This document shows, piece by piece, positions 53,228 through 61,591 of a DNA stretch of 64,000 nt. Origin of the DNA: Pseudofulvimonas gallinarii (GTDB lineage: Bacteria; Pseudomonadota; Gammaproteobacteria; Xanthomonadales; UBA2363); assembly GCF_004343305.1 (NCBI RefSeq), contig NZ_SMAF01000002.1, positions 221,400 through 285,399 of the forward strand, given 5' to 3'. The notes under the pieces are model-generated. The model searched no databases and was not told the origin of the DNA. It was given only the letters and a program-made list of their open reading frames with translations. Within the stretch, counting starts at the first letter, position 1; every line of letters begins with the position of its first letter. A program made the position numbers and the translations under genes.

Positions 53228-53914
53228 TCATGCACTCCGTTGCCCGCCATCGCGGCGGACTTCCTGCGTCTCAGGAGTCGGCAAGGGCGCCGTTGTCCCA
53301 CCCTCCTGGACAAGACCCGCCCTTACCAGCAAGGTTCGAAATCGTTCCCGTGCCCTGTAGATGACACGATGGAAGTGTCCGGCTTCGATGCCGAGCTCGG
53401 TGCAGATGCGTTCCTTGTCCGCCTCATTGAGATAGAAGCGGACGAGCAGCTCGCGATCGCGCTGCACGGGCATCTCGGCCACCAGTTGCCGGATGGCCAG
53501 CGCCACGCGCTGGTTCTGGAATGCGATCGCCGGGTCATGCGCATCCGGCGCGATCATCACGACGTCGTCCAGAGGGACCGACTCCGCGCGCATGCGCCGA
53601 CGCCGGTATTCGCTGGTGCAGGCGTTCACCACCGACGTGCGGATGTAGGCCGGCAAGGCACGCGGATCCTTGATGGAACCGCGGCGAAGCTGCTCGAGAA
53701 GATGGCAGATCACGTCCTGGACGACGTCGTCCACGGCCGGATCACCGGGCCGGCAGTGCCGGCGGGCCAACGCATAGATACCGGCGCGGAACTGCCCGAT
53801 CAGCTGGCCTTCTGCCTGGCGGTCGCCCGCGGCGATGCGCCCGACCAGCGGCAACCACGTCTCCTGTCCCTCGTTCGCCTTCCCTGTGCTCACCACAACC
53901 CCGCATCCATCCAT
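53228..53914 (-). CDS. ECF-type sigma-70 family RNA polymerase sigma factor
   Basis: 228 aa. Region 2 spans about 40-110 (GIYALARRHC; AVDDVVQDVICHLLEQL; RALPAYIRTSVVNACTSEYRRRR) and region 4 about 140-200 (MPVQRDRELLVRFYLNEADKERICTELGI, EAGHFHRVIYRARERF). A Pro/Thr-rich tail follows. Controls an unknown regulon, probably including its own operon. Divergent from the acylase gene; 95 bp between them hold both promoters. Confidence 0.88.
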   Translation of the reverse strand: MDGCGVVVSTGKANEGQETWLPLVGRIAAGDRQAEGQLIGQFRAGIYALARRHCRPGDPAVDDVVQDVICHLLEQLRRGSIKDPRALPAYIRTSVVNACTSEYRRRRMRAESVPLDDVVMIAPDAHDPAIAFQNQRVALAIRQLVAEMPVQRDRELLVRFYLNEADKERICTELGIEAGHFHRVIYRARERFRTLLVRAGLVQEGGTTAPLPTPETQEVRRDGGQRSA

Positions 53915-54009
53915 GCTGCTGCCGCCATCCTACCCGGAACACACGGCGGCAACGACCCGACCACACGGCTAACATGCCCGGAGTGTGATCCATTTAACGG
54001 AGGAAGCCT

Positions 54010-56400
54010 GTGAATCGATGGCGACGACGGCTGGCGTGGTCTGCGGGAATGGTCGTGATGCTGGCCGGACTGGTCATTCTGTCGGCCTGGATTCTGGTCC
54101 GGGGCAGTCTTCCGGCACTGGACGGCGAACACCCGCTGCCCGGCCTGGCAGCCACGGTCTCGATCGAGCGCGACAGCCAGGGTATCGCGACCCTGCGCGC
54201 CGGCAGCCGCGCCGACCTGTCGCGCGCACTGGGCTTCGTGCATGCGCAGGAGCGCTTCCTCGACATGGATCTGGCCCGGCGCGTCGCCGCCGGTGAGCTG
54301 GCGGCACTGGTCGGCGGTGCAGCCCTGCCGCTGGATCGCCGCCACCGGCTGCACCGCTTCCGTGATCGTGCAACGCGCTGGCTGCAGGCGCTGCCGACGC
54401 AGGAGCGCGCCGCGCTGGATGCCTACGGCGACGGCGTCAATGCCGGGCTCGCCGCGCTGAGCGTGCGGCCCTGGCCCTATCTGCTGCTGCGACAGCAGCC
54501 GCAGCCTTGGCGCAGCGAGGATTCACTGCTGGTCGTACTGGCGATGTTTTTCGACCTGCAGGAGGGCGACAACCGTCGCGAACGCCAGCTCGAACGTGCA
54601 CGCCGCCACCTGTCCACAGAGGTGTTCGACTTCATCGTCCGCGGCGGCACCGAGTGGGATGCACCGGTCACCGGCGAGGCCATGGCCGACCCGCCCCTGC
54701 CTGGACCCGGACTCATCGACCTGCGACGACATCCTTCGGTGCAGCCCGACGACATCGCCGCCAGCCTCGACGCCGCCACGCCGATGCTTCCGGGCAGCAA
54801 CAACTTCGCCGTCGCCGGCACGCTCACCGGCGACGGCCGCGCGCTGGTGGCCGACGACATGCACCTGGGACTGCGGGCACCGAACATCTGGTACCGGCTC
54901 GGGTTCGAATACACGGAGGGCGGGCGCCGCGTGCGCGCGGATGGGCTCAGTCTGCCCGGCGTGCCTGCGCTCGTCGTCGGAAGTAATGGCCACGTCGCCT
55001 GGTCGTTCACCAACAGCTATGGCGACTGGCAGGACCTGGTGCGGCTGGACACCACTGATGACGGGCTTTCCTATCACACGGCCCATGGCAGCGAACGGTT
55101 CATTGAATTCGAGGAGTCGCTCGAAGTCGCCGGCGGCGACCCGGAAACGCTGCGCGTGCGGGAAACCCTCTGGGGCCCGGTGATCGGCGAGGACAGCGAC
55201 GGTTCCGCGCTGGCGCTGGTCTGGACCGCGCATCGGGACGGCGCGGTCAACGCGACCCTGTCCGAACTGGAACGCGCCACCGACGTGGATGCCGCCGTCG
55301 ATGTCGCCAGGCGCGCCGGCATCCCCGCCCAGAACATGGTGGTGGCGGACGCCTCGGGACGGATCGCGTGGACACTGGCCGGGCGTATTCCGCTGCGTCG
55401 CGCCGGCCACGATCCGGCGCGCCCCGTCGACGGGCGCACGCTCGACGGCGATCTGTGGCTGGGCTGGGTCACCCCGGAAGACGCACCGGGCGTGATCGAC
55501 CCGCCGAGCGGTCGGTTGTGGACCGCCAATGCGCGCGTGGTCGATGGCGACGCGCTGGCCGTCATCGGCGATGGTGGTTATGACAATGGCGCCCGTGCGG
55601 CGCAGATCCGCGATGGCCTGTTCGCACGCGAGCGCTTCAGCGAAGCGGACCTGCTGGCCATCCAGCTCGATGACCGCGCGCTGTTCCTCGAACGCTGGTG
55701 GCGCCTTCTGCGCCGGGTCATCGAGGCGGCGCCGGACGACAGCGCCCTGTCCGGGCTGTCCGCTGCGACCGCGATCTGGGATGGCTGCGCCTGCACCGAC
55801 AGCAGCGCCTACCGGCTGGTGCGCGCATTCCGCGGCCGCGTGCATGACATCGTCATGCGCGGCCTGGCGGCGCCCGTGCGCGCGCACGATGGCGATTTCA
55901 CCTGGCCGCGACTCGGACAGAACGAAGGCGTGGTCTGGCAGCTCCTGCGCGAGCGCCCGGCGCACCTGCTGCCGCCTCCGCATGCCGACTGGAACGCCCT
56001 GCTTCGCGCTGCCGCGCGGGAAGTCGCCGAAGCGCTGGAAGACCAGCCGGGTGGCCTTGCGGCTCGCACCTGGGGCGAAGCCAACACCGTGCGGATCCGT
56101 CATCCCCTTTCCGGTGCGCTGCCGGGCTGGCTTGCGCGCCATCTCGACCGGCCGGCGCAGGCATTGCCGGGCGACGCCTTCATGCCACGCGTGCAGGGCG
56201 TCGCCTTCGGCGCATCGCAGCGTTCGGTGATCGCGCCGGGCGCGGAGTCACGCGCGCTCGCGCATGCGCCTGCCGGCCAGAGCGGGCATCCCCTTTCGCC
56301 CTATTACGACGCCGGCCACGATGACTGGGCGGAAGGGCGCGCGTCGCCGCTGCTGCCGGGACCCCCGCACTGGACGCTGGAACTGGTGCCGGCGCGATAA
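54010..56400 (+). CDS. Penicillin acylase family Ntn hydrolase (S45)
   Basis: 796 aa. An N-terminal membrane anchor or signal (VVMLAGLVILSAWILV, 15-30), an alpha chain, then the autoprocessing site before Ser263 (LPGSNNFAV), which becomes the nucleophile, and a beta chain with VADDMHLGLRAPNIWYR and GSNGHVAWSFTNSYGDWQDL. Members cleave beta-lactams, acyl-homoserine lactones or other amides; this one's substrate is unknown. GTG 54010 follows GGAGGAAG by 7 bases. It may belong to the adjacent sigma regulon. Confidence 0.92.
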   Translation: MNRWRRRLAWSAGMVVMLAGLVILSAWILVRGSLPALDGEHPLPGLAATVSIERDSQGIATLRAGSRADLSRALGFVHAQERFLDMDLARRVAAGELAALVGGAALPLDRRHRLHRFRDRATRWLQALPTQERAALDAYGDGVNAGLAALSVRPWPYLLLRQQPQPWRSEDSLLVVLAMFFDLQEGDNRRERQLERARRHLSTEVFDFIVRGGTEWDAPVTGEAMADPPLPGPGLIDLRRHPSVQPDDIAASLDAATPMLPGSNNFAVAGTLTGDGRALVADDMHLGLRAPNIWYRLGFEYTEGGRRVRADGLSLPGVPALVVGSNGHVAWSFTNSYGDWQDLVRLDTTDDGLSYHTAHGSERFIEFEESLEVAGGDPETLRVRETLWGPVIGEDSDGSALALVWTAHRDGAVNATLSELERATDVDAAVDVARRAGIPAQNMVVADASGRIAWTLAGRIPLRRAGHDPARPVDGRTLDGDLWLGWVTPEDAPGVIDPPSGRLWTANARVVDGDALAVIGDGGYDNGARAAQIRDGLFARERFSEADLLAIQLDDRALFLERWWRLLRRVIEAAPDDSALSGLSAATAIWDGCACTDSSAYRLVRAFRGRVHDIVMRGLAAPVRAHDGDFTWPRLGQNEGVVWQLLRERPAHLLPPPHADWNALLRAAAREVAEALEDQPGGLAARTWGEANTVRIRHPLSGALPGWLARHLDRPAQALPGDAFMPRVQGVAFGASQRSVIAPGAESRALAHAPAGQSGHPLSPYYDAGHDDWAEGRASPLLPGPPHWTLELVPAR

Positions 56401-56441
56401 CCGGCCCCGGTCATCCGGCGGATCGAAGCCGAAAGGCACCC

Positions 56442-56468
56442 GAAAGGCTGCCCAATGGGTGGCCTTTC
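56442..56468 (+). terminator. Hairpin terminator after the acylase gene
   Basis: GAAAGGC-CCC pairs with GGG-GCCTTTC, interrupted by a TG/TG mismatch, 42 bp beyond the stop. Not followed by a long T-run. Confidence 0.55.
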
Positions 56469-56768
56469 CGCCTGCCGCGAGGCCAGCGGCGCCGACAAGC
56501 GTCACGGCAGGACCCAGCCGGTCCGCCGCCGCACCCCCTCGCGGATCTCGATGGTCGTCGCGCGTGAGCCAGCCGTCGCATCCAGGCGCGCAGGACACGC
56601 GGCACGCGCCGATTGCCCGCGCCTTTGCTATGGTTCGGCCACGGCCCGAGCTGGCGGAGGCGCCTGTGGGCGGCCGGTCGACCCGGGACGACCTGCCTGC
56701 GGCCTGCCCCGTGTGCGGCTGGATCTGAACGTGCCTGTGTAACTTTCACATCCATAGGAAACCCCACG
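56469..56768. other. Intergenic region without a gene
   Basis: About 300 bp with no supported frame. Only the last 20 bases are A/T-rich, with AGGAAAC as the ribosome site of the FHA gene. No clear promoter hexamers are seen. Confidence 0.5.
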
Positions 56769-57272
56769 ATGAGCACCAATCCGACCCCTTCCGCCGCCGA
56801 CCCGCAAGCCACGGTCGTCCGCGCCGCGCCGCCGAAGGTTGCACTGCGCGGCGTCACCGGCGCGTATTTCGGCAAGGTCATCCCGCTCACCGCGCGCCTG
56901 ACCATCGGGCGCGGCAGCGACTGCGACCTGGTGATCGACGAAGCGGAAATGTCGCGCCATCACGCCGTCATCGAATCGACCTCCGCCGGCATCCGACTGC
57001 GCGACCTCGGCTCGGCCAACGGCACCTTCGTCAATGGTGCATGGGTGCACAACGCGGAACTCAAGGTCGGCGACCAGATCGGCTTCGACCGCAACCGCTT
57101 CCTCATCGAATCGATCGGCGATGCCAACGCGCGCGCGCGCGATGCCGCATCCCAGCCGGCGCCGGCAACCGGTGAGGCGAAGAGTGGCGGCCCGTCGGCT
57201 GCGATCTGGGTCGTGATCGCGGTGCTGGTCGCCGCCGGCGCGGCAGCCGCCTGGTACTTCACGCGCGGCTGA
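56769..57272 (+). CDS. FHA-domain protein with C-terminal membrane anchor
   Basis: 167 aa. FHA domain at about 25-110: LTIGRGSDCDLVID, MSRHHAVI, LGSANGTFVNG, the phosphothreonine-binding signature. An Ala/Pro linker leads to one helix at 146-164 (AAIWVVIAVLVAAGAAAAWYF), so the FHA domain faces the cytoplasm as a tail-anchored protein. The kinase partner is not in the window. Convergent with the wHTH/TolB gene. Confidence 0.9.
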   Translation: MSTNPTPSAADPQATVVRAAPPKVALRGVTGAYFGKVIPLTARLTIGRGSDCDLVIDEAEMSRHHAVIESTSAGIRLRDLGSANGTFVNGAWVHNAELKVGDQIGFDRNRFLIESIGDANARARDAASQPAPATGEAKSGGPSAAIWVVIAVLVAAGAAAAWYFTRG

Positions 57273-57290
57273 TCCGCGCCTTGGGGTCGG

Positions 57291-57315
57291 GGGCCTGCCC
57301 GGTTGCGACAGGCCC
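57291..57315. terminator. Weak hairpin between convergent genes
   Basis: 7-bp stem GGGCCTG / CAGGCCC with an 11-base loop between the FHA gene and the TolB-like gene; no T-run on either side. Confidence 0.35.
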
Positions 57316-57332
57316 GTGACCGGCGCCGCCAC

Positions 57333-58979
57333 TCATTGCAATCGAAGGTCAGTCGGCGGCAACCAGTACAGCTCGACCTCGCCCAGTGCGGCACGCGCCA
57401 CCCAGGCCGTGCCGCCATCAGCCGATACCGCCATACCGTGCGGCAGCAGCGTCGGCATCGTCCACGGCGTTTCCACCTCCCCACCTTCTCCGTTCAAGGC
57501 GCGGCGCATGATGCGCACGCTGCCGTCCGCCTGCGGCCGCTGCAGGAACAGGTGTGAAGCGCTCAAGGTCCAGGTGGCCGGCTGCGTGCTGCCAAGATGC
57601 AGCCCGCCGCCATCGCAGTTGACTTCTTCGACGTTGCAGCGCCAGAGCATCGCGTCGTCGCGGAATTGCACGTACAGGCCGCTGTCCTGCACCAGATACG
57701 TCGCGACCGGCCTTTTGACCACCCGTTCGGCCGCGCCGGCGCCGGGCCGCAGCCGCCAGAGCTGCTGGCCTGCAGCCGGGTCATCGCGCAGGAACCACAG
57801 CGTCCCGTCTGCCGTGCCCTTGACCGCATGGACACCGGTCGGCAGTCCCGCCACGCGCTCCGGCGCAGCAGCGTCGAAGCGATAGCGCCAGGCGACACTC
57901 TCGCCACCGGACCGCCCAACCAGCAGCAAACCGTTGCTGTCCGGCAGCCAGGATGGATACAGCCACAGCGTATTCGCCGGCAAGGGCAGGCGACGTTGCC
58001 CGCCACTGTCCCGATCGAGGATCCAGATGGAATCGGGACCTTCGCGGTTGGACTGGAAGGCCAGCAGCCGTCCGTCGGGCGACAGCGCGGGATGACCATC
58101 GCTGCGGGAGTGTCGTGACAGCCGCCCTTCGCTGCCATCGCCTCCGAGCTGCCAGATCGGCGCCTGGTAACGGGCCACCTCCCAGATCAGCGCATCATCC
58201 GCTGCGCGATCGGGACGGCGGGCACCGGGCCCGCCGAGCAGCTGGCGCCTGCCATCCCGGATGTCCAGCGACACCAGGGCACGCGTCCCTTCGCTGTCGG
58301 TGGCAAGGAGCAGGTGGTTGGCGTCCAGCCAGGCCAGGCCGTAATGCCGTGCCGGGACGTTGCCCAGGCGTCGTGGCAAAGCATCACGTTCGTCCAGGGC
58401 CAGCAGCATGACATCCCGATCCGAGGAGCGGCCACGCAGGAAGGCGATATGCCGGCCATCCGGTGACCATCGCGGATCGGCATCATTGCTGGTGCCGGCT
58501 TCGATGGCCGTCACCGCCCGTAGTGCAGACGTCGGAAGGTGCAGCTCCGCCAGCCCGCGATGATCGGGCGCCGAATAGAGCAGGCGTTGACCACCAGCAT
58601 CGAGGTCAGGACAGCTCGGTGTCTCGCCCGCGCACGTCGCCAATGTCTGCAGGGTGCCGCCCGCAACAGGAACGCGCATGATGCGGCATCCCGAGGCATC
58701 GTGCCGCGCCCAGATCAGGTCCGCGCCATCGGCGGAGAACTGCGGGCACACGTCCCAGCCGCCGTCATTGTCGAACCGGCGGTCAAGCCGGCCATCGCGG
58801 GAGCGCACATGGATGACCGCGCCCTCGCCCCCGTTGGTGACGGCACTGAAGGCATAAAGTCCCCCTTGGCGGGAAAACCGGGGCATGAGGTTGCGTTCCG
58901 ACGCACCCGCCAGTGGACGCGCGTGGACCAGATCCGCAGCCGACAGGCCCGGCGACGTGGTGTCCGGCCGCGGCCCCCC
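57333..58979 (-). CDS. TolB/WD40-like beta-propeller, C-terminal part of a frameshifted regulator
   Basis: About 545 codons in frame from the shift point. Repeated propeller blades are visible: MPRFSRQGGLYAFSA, DVCPQFSADGADLIW, DPRWSPDGRHIAFL, HPALSPDGRLLAFQSNR and others, typical of the periplasmic sensor part of CadC/ToxR-like regulators with a TolB-type propeller. It has no start codon of its own with a ribosome site and its reading begins where the N-terminal frame is lost, at the run of six C (58974-58979; G on the coding strand). Removing one base would give a 713-aa protein. Confidence 0.85.
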   Translation of the reverse strand, partial: GGPRPDTTSPGLSAADLVHARPLAGASERNLMPRFSRQGGLYAFSAVTNGGEGAVIHVRSRDGRLDRRFDNDGGWDVCPQFSADGADLIWARHDASGCRIMRVPVAGGTLQTLATCAGETPSCPDLDAGGQRLLYSAPDHRGLAELHLPTSALRAVTAIEAGTSNDADPRWSPDGRHIAFLRGRSSDRDVMLLALDERDALPRRLGNVPARHYGLAWLDANHLLLATDSEGTRALVSLDIRDGRRQLLGGPGARRPDRAADDALIWEVARYQAPIWQLGGDGSEGRLSRHSRSDGHPALSPDGRLLAFQSNREGPDSIWILDRDSGGQRRLPLPANTLWLYPSWLPDSNGLLLVGRSGGESVAWRYRFDAAAPERVAGLPTGVHAVKGTADGTLWFLRDDPAAGQQLWRLRPGAGAAERVVKRPVATYLVQDSGLYVQFRDDAMLWRCNVEEVNCDGGGLHLGSTQPATWTLSASHLFLQRPQADGSVRIMRRALNGEGGEVETPWTMPTLLPHGMAVSADGGTAWVARAALGEVELYWLPPTDLRLQ

Positions 58980-59475
58980 GCACGCCAGACCACCAGGTCG
59001 CCACCAGCACCGCGACCGCCGCCGCAAGCGCCGCCACAACGACAACCCGACGTGATGCGGAAGACTTGATGAACGCCGCGGGTGCGGAGGACTCCGCCGT
59101 CGCGTCGCTGCCGGGATCCCCGGAGTTGATGAACGCCGCTTCCTCCGCGACCAGCTCGACAGGCACGCAAAGCCGGTAGCCGAGCTTGGGCACGGTCTCG
59201 ATCATCGAGGCTTGGCGGGCATCGTCGTCGAGGGCGCGACGGAGGTCGGCGATGGCGCGCGAAAGCACTTCATCGTTGACCATCCGTCGCTGCCACACGC
59301 GCGCCAGCAATTCCTCGCGGGTCACCGTACGCCCCGCCGCAGCCGCCAGGCAGCCCAGCAGCGCGACCAGACGCGGCTGCAGCCGCCGCAGCTCCCCGCC
59401 ACGCTCCAGCTCATGGCGATCGACACGTACCCGCCAATCGCCGACGCGGTAGTCGGTCAGCGCTGCGTCGCTCAT
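58783..59475 (-). CDS. CadC/ToxR-like winged-helix transmembrane regulator, N-terminal part
   Basis: Frame from ATG 59475. An OmpR-type winged helix at about 8-105 (RLQPRLVALLGCLAAAAGRTVTREELLARVW; VNDEVLSRAIADLRRALDD; IETVPKLGYRL), then a linker and a transmembrane helix (VVVVAALAAAVAVLVATWW). After the six-G run (58974-58979) the frame continues as meaningless sequence to TGA at 58783. DNA binding from the membrane is expected of the intact protein; ATG 59577 is an upstream alternative. Confidence 0.85.
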   Translation of the reverse strand: MSDAALTDYRVGDWRVRVDRHELERGGELRRLQPRLVALLGCLAAAAGRTVTREELLARVWQRRMVNDEVLSRAIADLRRALDDDARQASMIETVPKLGYRLCVPVELVAEEAAFINSGDPGSDATAESSAPAAFIKSSASRRVVVVAALAAAVAVLVATWWSGVRGAAAGHHVAGPVGCGSGPRASTGGCVGTQPHAPVFPPRGTLCLQCRHQRGRGRGHPCALPRWPA

Positions 59476-59591
59476 GCCCTTGCCGCGCAAAGCATTGAAT
59501 TCATGAAAAACGGAGAAAAAAAGGACATGGAAGTCAGGCGGCGGGTACGGCGATGGCGATGCTGGAACCTTCGTCACACGGAGGTACCACG

Positions 59592-60911
59592 ATGCGCATG
59601 TTCCTGTTCCTTTCCCTGCTCGCCACGGCTGCGACGGCTTCCGGCCGTTGCCCCGACCGGCTGCTGATGAGCGCCTACTTTAGCGGCAACGTCCATATCT
59701 ACGATGCCTGCACCGGGCAGCATCAACGCAATCTCGGCACGGGCGGCCAGCTTGGCGGCGCGCAGACCACGCGCATCGGTCCGGACGGGCGCCTCTATGT
59801 CGTCGCCGAGGAACGCGACCGCATCGTCCGCTTCGATGCGGCGAGCCTCGAATCCATCGATGAACCCGTGCGCTTGCCTGACGGCTTCGGTGCGACCGGA
59901 ATGGAGTTCAGGGACGACGAGATCTGGATCGCAAGCTACAACCAGAGCCTGGTGAGGCGTTTCAGCCTCGCCACAGGCGCCAGCCGGGGTGACGCCGTAC
60001 CCACGAATGCGGGTGGACTACGGGGCGCCGACAACGGCATGGTTTTCGGACCCGACGGCAGACTCTATGTGCCGGGGTACAACAGCCACAGCGTCGTCCG
60101 CCACGACCCGGCGACCGGCTCGACCTCGCAGTTCATCGCGCCGCGCTCCGGGGGGCTGTACCAGGCGCGCGGTATCCTGTTCGAACCGGGGCGCGACACG
60201 GTCCTGGTGAGCAGCGAAGGCAGTGGTCAGGTCCTGCGCTATTCGGCGGTGAACGGCAGCTTCATCGGTGCACTGGCCACGGGCCTGAACAGGCCGACCG
60301 GCATGGTCTTCACACGCGATGGCCACCTTCTCGTCGCTGTCGCTGCCGGCGTCGTGAAAATAGACCCGCAGAGCGGCCATAACCTGGGCCTGTTTGCACA
60401 GGCCAGCGCCGGCCAGGCCTCCGGTCCGACCTATCTCAGCCTGATACCCGCTGAGGACGATGCCGCCACACCGATCGATGTCGAACAGATGGGTTCCCAG
60501 TTCTGGCTGACCGGTGCGGCGCCTGTTCATGAGCGGGCCATCGACATCGACACCGTGGTCGCCTCGTTCGGCGCCGCATTCGGTGATGACTTCGCTCCCG
60601 ACGACGTCCAGCACCGTCGCTGGGGAGCGGCACGCATCGAGTTCACCAGCTGCACCACCGCCCACCTCAGCTGGAACTCGTCCGGTGCGGATTCCGGCGG
60701 CTTCGGCCGGGGCGGCCATGTCATCCAGCGCCTGCTGAGTGGCGCGGCGACCTCACGCTGCCAGGCCCAGGGCTTCGCCCATGCGACCGGGACGGAATGG
60801 ATAACCGGCTCCTGGTACGGCGGTGCCGCGCGCAACGGCGAAGGTCTGATGATCGACGTGAACGAGGACGGCGTCGCCTTCGTTGCCTGGTTCACCTATC
60901 GGCCGCGCTGA
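59592..60911 (+). CDS. Secreted NHL/SMP-30-like beta-propeller protein
   Basis: 439 aa. Signal peptide (MRMFLFLSLLATAATASG) and about six propeller blades of the type GPDGRLYVVAEERDRIVRFD, VFGPDGRLYVPGYNSHSVVRHD. The last 130 residues carry a WG-x-ARIEF and GSWYGGAARNGEGLMIDV / WFTYRPR module also seen in the spondin pair at 28360-30970. GGAGG lies 7 bases before ATG 59592. Divergent from the frameshifted regulator, so it may be its target (inference). No catalytic residues are seen. Confidence 0.82.
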   Translation: MRMFLFLSLLATAATASGRCPDRLLMSAYFSGNVHIYDACTGQHQRNLGTGGQLGGAQTTRIGPDGRLYVVAEERDRIVRFDAASLESIDEPVRLPDGFGATGMEFRDDEIWIASYNQSLVRRFSLATGASRGDAVPTNAGGLRGADNGMVFGPDGRLYVPGYNSHSVVRHDPATGSTSQFIAPRSGGLYQARGILFEPGRDTVLVSSEGSGQVLRYSAVNGSFIGALATGLNRPTGMVFTRDGHLLVAVAAGVVKIDPQSGHNLGLFAQASAGQASGPTYLSLIPAEDDAATPIDVEQMGSQFWLTGAAPVHERAIDIDTVVASFGAAFGDDFAPDDVQHRRWGAARIEFTSCTTAHLSWNSSGADSGGFGRGGHVIQRLLSGAATSRCQAQGFAHATGTEWITGSWYGGAARNGEGLMIDVNEDGVAFVAWFTYRPR

Positions 60912-60955
60912 CAGCGGCGTCCGCCGGCGCCGCCGCGCGACGGCCGGGTCCATCG

Positions 60956-61552
60956 TCAATGGCTGCGGAAGCTCGCGATAACCAGGCGTGTCTTTCCTCC
61001 AGCCTGAAACCGATCCGGGAACGGCGGCGTGAGGACCAGGGTATCGGTCATCGCAAGCGGCTCCCCCGCCATCGTGACGAAGCCAACGAGGACGTGGACG
61101 ACGACGGCAATGACACCCGGATTGACCGTCCACGCCATGGCTTCGTCGATGTCGACGAGGTCGATGGAGGCGACGAGGCGCGATCGCCGCCACATCAGGT
61201 TGAGGTCACGCGTCGGTCCGTCGCGCAGCCGGCAGTCGACGTCATCCTCGCCCGGAAAGTCGATGCGCGGAGCGGACGGGACGACGGTCCGGTCCGGTTG
61301 CCCGGCGCGGCGCAGCGACATGCCGGCGCCATCGAGCAGGAGCAGGCAGCGGTCGATGCCGGGAAACCGGGAGAACGGTCCGTCCTGCTCGATTTCGGCG
61401 ACCGATATGCGCCAGTCCCAATCGCTGTCGGCCCCGGCTGCGTCGACGGCGCCGGCCCCCGCGCTTCCCATCGCGATTTCGCGCGTCCAGCCACCATCGT
61501 TGCGCCAGCGCACGCGCGCCGCCTCTTCCAGTGCAACCTTGCGCACGGACAT
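60956..61552 (-). CDS. HutD/Ves family protein
   Basis: 198 aa cupin-like protein: WRNDGGWTREIA, DWDWRISVAEIEQDGPFSRFPGIDRCLLLLDG and FPGEDDVDCRL, and RDLNLMWRR, are the HutD/Ves signature. Family role is unclear (histidine utilisation or cold-linked). GGAG sits 9 bases before ATG 61552. The kinase gene ends 39 bp upstream, so they may be co-transcribed. Confidence 0.9.
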   Translation of the reverse strand: MSVRKVALEEAARVRWRNDGGWTREIAMGSAGAGAVDAAGADSDWDWRISVAEIEQDGPFSRFPGIDRCLLLLDGAGMSLRRAGQPDRTVVPSAPRIDFPGEDDVDCRLRDGPTRDLNLMWRRSRLVASIDLVDIDEAMAWTVNPGVIAVVVHVLVGFVTMAGEPLAMTDTLVLTPPFPDRFQAGGKTRLVIASFRSH

Positions 61553-61591
61553 CTGATCTGACTCCCGGATCGATGTGGACAACGACATGGG

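Noticed and set aside
54523..56142. 539-codon minus strand frame opposite the acylase
   Set aside because: Shadow of the acylase.
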